From assembly GCA_000149265.1 (NCBI GenBank), contig CH002809.1, positions 432,279 to 496,278 of the forward strand: 64,000 nucleotides of DNA, read 5' to 3'. The notes beneath the pieces are model-generated. The model did no database searches. It saw only the letters and a list, made by a program, of their open reading frames with translations, and was not told the origin of the DNA. The translations under genes were made by a program, and so were the position numbers. The stretch comes from Ciona savignyi (lineage: Eukaryota > Chordata > Ascidiacea > Phlebobranchia > Cionidae). Positions 43,701-54,000 of this stretch are shown here, piece by piece; position 1 is the first letter of the stretch; every line of letters starts with the position of its first letter.

Positions 43701-44660
43701 TACCGGCGAGAGCCAACTTCCAAATTGATAAACAAAAAAAGATTTGTTGATATAACAATTTCCTTTTCAGCGTCATATTCGACAAAGTGTTTGAAGAAAG
43801 TAACTCAACAACATCTACCAACCTGTTGAAATCCGTCATTCCTTTACTTTCCTCGGATATGACAAGAGATGACAGAATACAATACTTAACGGTTCGTAAT
43901 CCAAGAACATATCATTGCCAATGGCAGTATAAATTGTACTGTAGTTACCAATGGCGGTGTAAATTGTACCTAAGTTACCAATGGCAGTATAAATTGTACC
44001 GTAGTTACCAATGGCGGTGTAAATTGTACCGTAGTTACCAATGGCAGTATAAATTGTACCGTAGTTACCAATGGCGGTGTAAATTGTACCGTAGTTACCA
44101 ATGGCAGTATAAATTGTACCGTAGTTACCAATGGCAGTATAAATTGTACTGTAGTAGTACTAAACGTTAGGAATTTTGTATATTTACCAGACCACCTGCT
44201 GTACGTATACTCAAAGTTTTACACTTCCGCTAAACTAGCGAAGTATTTATATGTTGTGAATCATACCCCACACACTGCAATAGCTCCAGTAACCCGACAG
44301 TAGGCGCGAGGTGATCTGACGATTGCCCGTGTGTTAACCCCTTGGTTTTCCCAACCACGGGGATAAACATGAATATCCTACCCTATCCTTATATATTCAA
44401 TATTTATTTGGTCTAACACTTCTGCTTAATTAACTGCGGCTCTTGCCACAAGGATTGGTCGAAACGTTTCCATTTTATCAAAATAACATCTTTCTATTTT
44501 GTAGAAACTGAAAAGGTATTTTACGGAGGCTGACACTAATGAAGACAGTTTGTTGACACGCGAAGAAGTAGAAGCCTCTAGCGTCGAAATATTATTGCCG
44601 TTTTTAAAAAAAGGAGCCGAAAAAGAGTTGATAAATGAATACCAAAAAGATGAACTTTAA
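40725..44660 (+). CDS. JmjC/EF-hand oxygenase array copy 4, mosaic and possibly broken
   Basis: Exons 40725-40972, 41444-41601, 42029-42198, 42567-42721, 42776-(gap), 43771-43891 and 44505-44660. Exons 1-4 are nearly identical to copies 2 and 3. From the end of exon 4 on, the sequence is strongly diverged while keeping exon lengths and phases (exon 6 again 121 bp). Exon 5 keeps WYHHV but has one extra base at about 42825 that shifts INLWW out of frame just before the N gap. Exon 7 encodes EF-hand loop DTNEDSLLTREE and a true KDEL C-terminus (EYQKDEL). Intron 4 is only 54 bp. If the extra base is an assembly error the gene could be functional; otherwise it is a pseudogene. Confidence 0.68.
41213..41436 (+). 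repeat. 5'-truncated SINE at the exon 2 acceptor of JmjC copy 4
   Basis: Starts in the body (CACTTTACGGACATTGCC), ends TATCCTATTCTATCC. It is bracketed by two copies of the acceptor region (CCAGGGAAAGGT at about 41194 and CCCAGGGAAAAG at about 41440). Confidence 0.85.
41737..41830 (+). repeat. second tRNA-like SINE head, JmjC copy 4 intron 2
   Basis: TGAATGGTTAATCGCGACCG box A-like and GGGTTCGAAACTTGG box B-like segments. Confidence 0.55.
42224..42520 (+). repeat. SINE copy, JmjC copy 4 intron 3
   Basis: Same site as 28471-28770 in copy 3 and very similar sequence. Confidence 0.9.
42854..43239. other. assembly gap (386 N)
   Basis: Removes most of exon 5 and part of intron 5 of JmjC copy 4. 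The flank resumes inside a SINE. Confidence 0.99.
43258..43412 (+). repeat. SINE 3' part, JmjC copy 4 intron 5
   Basis: Begins at the gap edge in the body; tail ATATCCTATCCTATCCC. Confidence 0.8.
43921..44160 (+). repeat. 30-bp minisatellite, 8 units, JmjC copy 4 intron 6
   Basis: Eight exact 30-bp units. Two variants, GGCAGTAT (A) and GGCGGTGT (B), are arranged A B A B A B A A, a 60-bp higher-order period. It starts 30 bp after the exon 6 donor and is open in the exon 6 frame. Confidence 0.95.
44258..44388 (+). repeat. SINE 3' part, JmjC copy 4 intron 6
   Basis: CACACTGCAATAGCTCCAGT to ATCCTACCCTATCC. Confidence 0.8.
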
Positions 44661-46034
44661 GTTTTTCATCCACGTTTTTCAAAAGTAATCTTATGGCATA
44701 ATAAGAGCGATTGGTATTTAACCTTTATCACTTTATATCCTATACACGTAAGATATTGAAATGCTTTGAATAAATAATTCATTCGGGGCTTATTGTAGCC
44801 ATTATGCTTATAGCTGTTACAAGTTTTTAAGTATTTTTATTGTCCCAAAGCCATTCGAAAAATCGTGATTGAAATATATTCAATCTTTTATTGTTGATTA
44901 TGGTGGAATTGGCTACCCTGATCTCAAATCCACGTGATGCCTGACTTCAAGTGTTTTTTGATAAGCAAATTTCAGATGGTTGTTATTAAAACCAATTAAT
45001 ATTCAAATCATTGCGAACTGGCCCTCCAGTAACATGCCCAATGAACTTGCCACAGAGGATTCTTATGTATTAAAAATCGCTTTTACTGAAGCTATATTTG
45101 ATACATTCCTATGCAAACGCTTTTGCGGTCGGTATAACTGATGGGTTATGTATACACACTTTACCTTTAGAAAGTTCATATCTACTATACTTTTTATATT
45201 ATTTGCAAAACTCATTAACTTTGCCTTTATAAACACTTCGTAAGCGAGGTATATTTACCAGTAAAAACGTACAAGCTAAATAACATTTAATTCTGTGTCG
45301 CCTACCACAGTATATAACACAAATTTAGAATCGTGAACTTGCGACCGGGGATTCTTATGTATTTAAAATCGCTTTTACTGAAGCTATATTTGATGCATGC
45401 TTGTGCAAACGCTTTTGCGGTCGGTATAACTGATTGGTTATGTATACACACTTTACTACCTTAAGAAAGTTCATATCTACTATACTTAATATTTTATTTG
45501 CGAAACTCATTAACTTTGCCTTTATTAACACTTCGTAAGCGAGGTATTTACCAGTAAAAACGTATTAGCTAAATCACATTTAATTCTGTGTCGCGTACCA
45601 CAGTATATAACACAAATTTAGAATCGTATTACAATTTTAAAAGGGAGGTAAATCCACCGCAGGAAATGATTGTGGCTGAAGCAGCAGGTTTAAAGCTTAA
45701 ACATGACTTGAGTTGAATATGGAAAATCGTTATTCATTGTATTTCGTTACAGAACAGCATACAAGAGAGCATAGTAAGCTGTGTTTTTTGGAGAAAATGT
45801 AAATATGTTACAATGTGTTAGCTTCGTAATTGTATTTGTACGTTAATTACCTCTTGATCAACGTTTATAACAATCACATGTCGCTCTTATTTATCCCGCT
45901 TAAACCTGTTAGACGTTATCGCCTATTTTCCAATATATGACTGTGGTAGAGCAATGTTTTGAGAGAAGTTGTGTTTTATACAAACGTTAAGCTTACTACA
46001 GATTATCGAGAACCCCGCTTAAAGCATAAAGGGA
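44661..46034. other. intergenic with a tandem segment duplication
   Basis: Convergent 3' ends of JmjC copy 4 and the CUB gene. It contains the duplication at 45042-45627; no gene is recognised. Confidence 0.6.
45042..45627. repeat. about 292-bp direct tandem duplication (2 copies)
   Basis: The segment from TGAACTTGC at 45042 to AATCGT at 45334 recurs at 45334-45627 with few small differences. It has no SINE features. Confidence 0.9.
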
Positions 46035-49000
46035 TTAGGGTCTCAGTTGAAAAATATCCGGCGGCGGTAATGGAAATGGGGAATGAGAAGAGTGATCGGT
46101 GGATTGAAAACCATCGTTATTTCGTGCGGATTCCAATCGAAAGCTGCCACAAAACGAAACAGATGGAGTTGGGACCCCGCTGTCGTATTGACCGTTGTTA
46201 CATAGGCTTTGGTTGGGCGGTGGAGTTTCTGCACGGGAAGCATCACTTTGCTTCTTTGTTTCTTGTATGAACGCTAATACAGAACTTGCGTCCCATTTTG
46301 CTCGTGGTATCATTTGCGTGCGTGGGTAGCTGTTTAACTGACTGCGAAAATCATGCATTCCAAGCTCTCCTACCGGTAGCATGAAGTTTTTGTAATAACT
46401 GTTTTCCCCCGCGAAGGATTTCGGGCGTTCGGCGTACATACTACGGCTGCGTCTTAGATTAAGGTCGGTGTTGGCTGAATTTGTCTTTGCCGCGCTCTGG
46501 CAGCGTAAGACTTTGTTCCCTAGTCGTTTCATTTCCCCCTTCTGTCGTATGGCTAATTTCCGGTCGTATTTTGAGCTGGAAATCACGCTGCCACATCGCT
46601 TGCAACATTTCTTTTCCGCTGTTCTGCGTTTTGTTTGCACAACTGGCGATGTAGGTTCGCTGGCGCTGATGTACCGCAGTGATGGTAGCGCCATCCCCGT
46701 TTTGTAGGAATCCTCGTTCTCACCGTTTGAAACTGATTCTTTCTCATCTTCTGAGCGCACAGAGATGCACGCTGTACTTCCGTATAGCGGTTCGCACATG
46801 CTTTGGTTTCTCCGCACAAACAGGTGAATATTTAACAATTGTTTCCTCGACACGGGCGGTCGATTTCTCTCGCAGCATTGCGCGATTATCCAAAGAATAA
46901 GCAATCCGAACAGAAACAAAACACCAGCCGCACAGCTGTATATCACAGTCGACGATATGGGTGCCATAGGGCGCCATGCGTCGCTTTGTGTTACAGCTTC
47001 CATTCCACCCGACAGCGAATGATTTCCTTGTATTGTATGATAAACCTTCAGCTGAAACCGTTAATACGGGACTGTTGCCCTCTGTGAAAGGATGTCGATT
47101 TCCTAAAAAATAAAAAATATCAAACGCTGAGTGTTTACATAAGGCGTATATGGGTATGCAGCATTGGTATAACACTTACCTTGATCCAAGATGAATAAAT
47201 CCAACAATTGATAATAAAGCCGCACAACTTGTTGCTGTGACTGCAATCAGTACAATTTGCCACGGGTATAGACTTGAATCGCTGAAAGTAAAGTTAGAAA
47301 TGACTTCAGTTTTTATTCACGTTATTAAAGTTAATAATATAATGTTTTAACTTACATCTTTGTAGGTAAGATTTTCTGACGATAGTCGTTTACTCCCGCG
47401 TTGGGACGAATTTCGAATGCGTTAATATTCTCAGACTGATCGTTTGCTTGATCTGTTGGACTTCTTGAATATATGGTTTCAACAGAAGTTGTGCTTCTTG
47501 TGTTTCTTGCCGACGATACCACTTCCTTGGTTAGTTCAGCTGTACTTTGCGTCGAAGCTATACTTGTTACTGTAATCAAAACCACGTGTATTAAGAATCC
47601 TATCACATGCGGTAATACACCAAATGAGGCCTTACCGTTCACATGGGAAACAGTGCTGGACTCTGTGGTTTGTGGTACGGTCGTTACGGGAAAAGTAGTT
47701 GTGGTTTGATAAGCAGTGCTTGGTTGCTTTACCACTGCAAGTAAAACAAAATTGAGGCTATGAAGCACAGTTCTACAGGTTACGTACATAGTCTCAGTTT
47801 AAAGTACTGTGCATGAACTCTTGTTATATTCATTTATTTTGCTGGTATCTGCTTCGGTAAGAAAGGTCAGATTTGTGTGTGTTTGAAGGTACTTAAACAA
47901 GACTAGAACAGTATTGAAAATTAGATTGTTTAAAAGTTATTAATATTTGACTGACATTGAATATCTGGAAATGTATCTTAGCTTCCCATTCGTTAAACTC
48001 GTCGCGAAAACTATTTAAGTATTTATGTTACACCGTTTCAGTCTTGGTACGTAACATGGGTCTTGGCAAACAAATTAAATCGTGTAAGTGGCGTATTCAT
48101 TTTCCTGTCGGCCCACGTCGCATAAATATTAATGTCGGGAACTTGTTAATAATTAATTCCGAGTGACGCCATTTGCATTAGTCATCGTAAACACTGCGAT
48201 ACTGTGAAATTATCCCGACATTAGAATTCGAATGCTAGCCATAGTATCATATATACAATGAAACGCCCTCTGTCGCGCTTTCGTCATTTTATTGCCACTG
48301 GCTATACGCCCGCCCGCCGCGATTGTTACGTCATACTAACTACAATTATGTTACGAATAGTTGACTAGCCGTTATTATGAAATGTACTATTTTTAAATAT
48401 AAAAATGCGATAAAGTGTACCAAAATTTTTAAATATTAAAAGGTGAACGTGAAATGTACCATTTTTAAAATATAAAAAAGGCGTTCTAACGCGTGTATAC
48501 GTTTCTGGATTTCATTATGGCAACGTTCACATGAAACTATCGATCCAATAAGCGTAATTTGGTATCGGACGATCAAGTATTGTCGATATTTCGGATACAA
48601 ACAGACGCATCTTTGGCCTGGTGTTCGTCAGTCAACCTACCGCGATAAGCAATACGAAACCCTTCCCTCGAATCAGCACTGTCGCTCACAAATCGGATGT
48701 GAACTAAGTTCCCCCGAGATCTCGCGACTTCGCTTGTTGGGGAACAATATCGTCTCGGTGAGGTGCCAACTATGTGAGATATCTCCACGTAATCGAACCT
48801 GAAATGACCGAAATAGTAAGCAAACAATATTAGAACCCTAAATAACCAAAGAAAAATAACCAAAACCAAAGAAAAATAACCAAAATAAATAACCAAATAG
48901 TTAATACCCTAAATAACTAAAGAAACAATATTAGAACCCCAAATAACCAAAATATAAAAAGCTAAACCACAAAACAAAATGATTAACCAAAGAGTTAATA

Positions 49001-50017
49001 ACCAAAGAAAAATAACCAAACCAAAGAAAAATAACCAAAGAGTTAATAACCTAAATAACCAAAGAAACAATATTAGAACCCTAAGTGACCAAACAGTTGG
49101 CGATTTGAGTCAAATAGAAGAACTTACAAACACAACGTCGAAGTTTCAATTTGAATATCAATAAAACGAAGTTCTATGACGTCATCAGAATTCGGTGTTC
49201 GGATTAACCAATCACAACGCGATCTCTCGGGATACCGAATCGGGTAGTTTGGTGACTCTATTACTCCTGAATCGTAATGGTGGAAAGATTAAAGTACCTT
49301 GGAGACCCTTTTAACTTCATATAATTTAACTGGCACTTCTGTAACTCTATCTGCATTCGTGCTTAAAACATGTTTAGTGTTATCGCTTCGCTGAACACGT
49401 GGTATCAAGCACTACTGTATAAGCAATATAAACACACCAAACGATATATTATCACAGTTTTATGAATTTAAATTATAAAAAATGCCTGACACCAATAACG
49501 ACTAGTCTGATATATCACCTTAAAATACATACACGCGGGTATTCGGAATCACTACGTATTTGAGAAAAATGACATAAATATAGTTTTTCAAATTAAATTA
49601 AATTACCTTTGCGTCTGTTGACGATTACTCCCCCACAAATGCTGTCGTTGTTATCATGCTCGAGTCCCCAACCTAAATTGAATGTAAGTACCAATTGACG
49701 TTGGTTGGCCATTATTATAAGTTAATTGTAGGTGCTTTGCACGGTGTGTGTATGCCGTCGAGTTGTACTCTTGAGATTTCGATCTGAGCACTACTTACAA
49801 ATGAGTGCCACATTTTGAGTAATCCACGGCTGATATTAAATTAAGAACTAAAATTTAGATATTGATCGGTAGAGTTAACACAACAACTTAATTTAAATCA
49901 CTTCAAAAATGACGGCATGAAAAGAATTTTGCACTTACATTTCGTATTCATTGAAGTTGTAGTTATTGTCCAGCTCCATAATAAATAAATCCAGTTCCTA
50001 CCGCCGTTAAAAATCAT
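46035..50017 (-). CDS. CUB-domain transmembrane protein, uncharacterised
   Basis: Minus-strand exons 49939-50017 (ATG 50017), 49607-49672, 49128-49266, 48641-48798, 47356-47734 and 47180-47281 join in phase; the last exon ends at TGA 46035. A hydrophobic leader (WIYLLWSWTITTTS) is followed by one CUB domain: CGG, then GVIESPNYPIRYPERSRCDW, FDYVEIS, RYCS, and VHIRFVSDSADSREGFRIAY. A Thr/Ser-rich stalk follows (TTTTFPVTTVPQTTESSTVS), then a TM segment in exon 6 (IVLIAVTATSCAALLSIVGF). The last exon has another strong TM (GVLFLFGLLILWIIAQCC) and a long basic, Ser-rich tail. The acceptor of the last exon is uncertain: AG at 46984-46985 gives the right phase but is a poor site. With it the product is about 623 aa, or 601 if a 66-bp internal intron (47570-47635) is removed. 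No vertebrate orthologue recognised. Confidence 0.72.
48830..49080. repeat. low-complexity AACCAAAGAAAAATA array
   Basis: Irregular repeats of ATAACCAAAGAAAAATAACC and AACAATATTAGAACCC in the CUB gene intron 3. Confidence 0.8.
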
Positions 50018-51056
50018 CTTTAATTTGCCTGCTTAGTACGACCGGTATAACGTGCTGCTTCTGCGGGATATGCGACCGTCGTTTGAAACCCGAGAGTCTA
50101 ATATTCTCTTTTGCTTATGATTCACCGAAACCGACTTCTGCTTGGGCGAGCGCGTGAAAGAAAGTATAAGCCATCTAGAATGGAAAGCGACTTATGAGTG
50201 GTCATCAAGGTAAACAGATAAAGCAATCGTCGCCCGATAGTTACACTTACGGCTTATTCAATCGTTTCAATTGAAATTTACTCAAGGGCCATAACAAGTA
50301 GCACTTCTCGCTTCACTGCAGGAGGCCTTCTTAACCAGGTGCGAGTTGGCCCAACGAATATCTCCAGTTTTCAAGAAGAATTAAAGACACAGCATTTGTT
50401 GTTATTCGCTATTACCACAATATGGAAAATAACAACTATTTTGCCCGAAGCTATTTATCACTGTAAGACGGAAATTGCAGGTTTGTGAAGTAAAATGTCA
50501 TGCGGTTAAAACAAATGGAAAAATGTATGGGGAAGGATAATAAAATAATGTTTGTCCCCGTGGTAAACCGCACGGGATTTATATCACAGGTTCAATTGTC
50601 AAATAACTTTACGACCACCGCCTGGTTACCGAAGCTATTGCGGTGTGTTGTGTAGGATTGAGACGGTCCTTTAATTTGGTAGAACCATTAAACGCGAAAT
50701 TCGCAAGGACACACTCGATTAGAATTAGATAGTGACCAGTTTTAAATCTGCAACCCTTCGCCTAAAAGACGGCACCGGCTTATTTGGTCAGTAAATGCAA
50801 ATGTAATTTACAAATCCAGAATAATTGTTACGTAATTTTAACTAAACTTAACACAAACGTGAAGTAACGTAGGCCACATGCCAATGTTTGGAAACGAAGT
50901 TAATAATTTCCGCGAAAGCTCATACACTGTGGTTAATGCACGCTCGACTAGCAACAATGCGCGTCGTCTTAATGTCTGTACCACGATAGAACCAACCAAC
51001 TACTGAAAAGTACAGTACTGCATATTGTTTTGTAGAAATCAAGCTAGGCGGTGAAA
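50018..51056. other. divergent intergenic region (CUB gene / THNSL2)
   Basis: About 1 kb between two divergent starts, containing a diverged SINE at 50540-50790 and no recognised exon. The promoters of both genes must lie here. Confidence 0.6.
50540..50790 (-). repeat. old diverged SINE
   Basis: TTTAATTTGGTAGAACC and GTTTATC/GTTTGTCCCCGTG marks remain; many deletions. Confidence 0.6.
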
Positions 51057-54000
51057 ATGAAGTTTATAAGTACTAGGGGTCAGACGACGGAGCCTAAAAC
51101 GTTTGAAGAAAGTCTGTTTTGCTGCTACACTGAAGATGGCGGTGTGCTAATGCCGGAAACAATACCAAAAGGTCAGTGAAGCCTAATCAAGTTTCAATTA
51201 AATACCCACGTCGGTACAGTAACAGCAAACTAGTTTTATTTTCGTAATTACTTCTTGCAATAAAAGAAACAGTATTTGGATATTATACCGATGTGCTATA
51301 TATATGAATACTTGATCTGTGTTTTCATGTATTATCTCGCGTGACGCATATGCAGCATACAGAAATTCTGTCAAAAACGTCATGCATGCCATGTGTTAAC
51401 TGTGACTTCTTTAGTCATTAAAGCGGAACCGCTTGAGCCATAGACGTCTCTATGGCTTGAGTTGTAGATAAAAAATGCTGTTGTGCGCCTTACAAAATGC
51501 CGTTATGCGCCTACAGAAATGATCTGTTAAATAAACACTTCTGCTTAATTCGTGCTGCCGTTAGTCTGGCGGTTATGTGCGTCGCATTTCAGTCGAAAGG
51601 TTTGAGGTGCGAAACTGGTCGCTAGCTAGTTGGTTGTGTCCTTGGACAAGGCACTATACGGACATTGCCTGAATCCAGAGGATTAATGGGTCCTACCAAA
51701 TTAAAGGAACGTGTATATTATATTCAACACACTACAATAGCTCTGGTAACCCGACGGTAGGCGCAAGGTGATCTGACGATTGCCCGTGTGGTAACCCCCT
51801 TGGTTTTTACATTCACAGGGATAAACATAAATATCCTATCCTATCCTATGGGTATTTTTTTAATAACTGCTCTAATTGAAATTTTACACTAAATTCTTTT
51901 CAGGGGTGTTGTATTACAAATTTTGATTTAATTGATTTTATTCCTTCTAAAGTTGATTTGACGACTCTACAAAAGTGGAAAAATTTAAATTATATTGCCT
52001 TGGTGAAAGAAATCGTTTCTTTATATGTATCAAGCGATGAGGTTACACTACAGGACCAGTCAGGTAATATGAAACATATAATTTTGGTGTTTTGGTTTCC
52101 TTAACCCATTTTGGTAGACTTAATAGACGCTGCTTTTTCTTCCTTTGATATCGACGAAGTAATACAGTTGGCCAAACTGGAAAATGGTCTTAACATATTG
52201 GAGTTATGGCATGGAAAGACGTTGGCGTTTAAGGACCTGGCGATGTCGTGTACAGCTCAATTTATCAACTATTTTTTAAGCAAGCGGGGCCGCCATTTCA
52301 CTGCGGTTGTAGGTGAGTTCGTGTTATCTGATTGATTTTCGGCTGCTGCCGATCCACACATTACAGTATTTTTCTGTACTGTTCTGTCGTATATTCTTAA
52401 TAAAACGTCACCGCAAAAAAAAGTAATCTGATTGATTTTACGGTCGTGTGGCCGAATGGTTAACTCGACCGATACATATGCAGCCTTCTAAAAAAACGGT
52501 CTTAGTAACGAAATCTTAATGGCTTCGAAACTTAAATAAAAAAAAGTTCTGTGAAAGATTAGCCAAATCGACTACTGCTTTGGTCTAATTTTGTTTAATT
52601 TTTACCGGGCCAAGTACAGAACCATTGGTGAAATTTTTACATGATTTTAACTTATTTATAGTATACGAATCGGCAGCGCTAATTATTAACTCACACGACC
52701 GCCACAGTTTAGCTAAAAAGGATCTAGTATGCTACTTTTCGGTCGGCCAGTCGGTCTAGCGGTTAAGTGTTTAATCGAAAGGTTTCAGATGCGAAACTGG
52801 TAACTAGCTAGTCGGTTGTGTCCTTGGGCAAGGCACTTTACGGACATTGCTCAAACCCCGCGGAATAATGGGTTCTACCAAATTGAAGGAATGTGTCTAT
52901 TATATACAACACACTGCAATAGCTCCGGTAACCAAACGGTGGGCGCGAGGTGATCCGGCGATTGCCCGTGTGTTAACCCCCTTGGTTTTCCCATTCACGG
53001 GAATAAACATGAATATCCCATCCTATCCTCCTATCCTTTTCGAAGTCCGGTTCGATGAAAATGCGTTATTGTAATAGCAATTAGTTAGCGTAAATTACTT
53101 AACTCGCAAAATCAACACGTTTTCATATTATTTCCAGTGACATCGGGTGACACTGGCAGCAGTGCAATACACAACGCTCTTGACTTACCTTGTATTGATA
53201 TCATTGTGATATTCCCGCACAAACGTATCAGCAAATTTCAAGAACGGATGATGACAACGGTTCTTGCTAAAAACATTCATGTCTATGCAGGTAAGCTTTG
53301 ATAAAAAGTATTATGATTTTGATGTTGAAATGTTTGACACAATACCAGTTGTCCGGTCGGTTAGTCTGGCGGTTAAGTGCGTCGCCTTTCAATTGAGAGG
53401 TTGCAGGCGCGAAACTGGTGGCTAGCTATAGTTGGTTGTGTCCCTGGACAAGACACTTTACGGACATTGCCTGGACCCAGCGAATTAATGGGTTCTACCA
53501 AATTGAAGGAACGTGTCTATCGTATACAACACACTGCAATAGCTACGGTAACCCGACGGTGTGCGCGAGGTGATCTGACGATTGCCCGTATGTTAATTCC
53601 CTTGGTTTTTCCATTCACGGGGATAAATATGAAAAAAAAATAATCTGCCATCAAATTTTTTATGATTTCGATGTTAAATTGTTTGACACAATATTTCGCC
53701 AATTTGTTTCATATTTATTGCTTGGAAAATTATTTTAGCCGATGGATCCAACGATGATATTGAGAACACGGTTATTAATGTTATGAACGATGGCGAGTTG
53801 GTAAAGAAGCACCCGTTATTGGGAACTTTAAATTCACAGAACTGGTGTAGAATTTTGGTGCAGGAAAGTGTATTTTTATATACATAATAGGCTACTATTT
53901 AAATAATACAAATGATAAAAATCTAAAATGGCCAAGCATTTAATAGTTTTATGTGCATTTTATGTGAAAAAGCCTATTTGACAGAATATCAAATCTACAA

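Noticed and set aside
46744..47175. 143-codon minus-strand frame overlapping the CUB gene last exon
   Set aside because: The competing frame encodes a strong TM helix and a longer tail; this one is its shadow.
49500..49760. ATG at GCCAACCAACG on the minus strand as an exon of the CUB gene
   Set aside because: No acceptor precedes it, and its frame is reproduced better by the exon starting at 49672 after CAATTTAG, which fits the phases of both neighbours.
51901..51952. CAG at 51901-51903 as the THNSL2 exon 2 acceptor
   Set aside because: It gives an in-frame stop in the required phase. AAAG at 51949-51952 fits both phase and homology.
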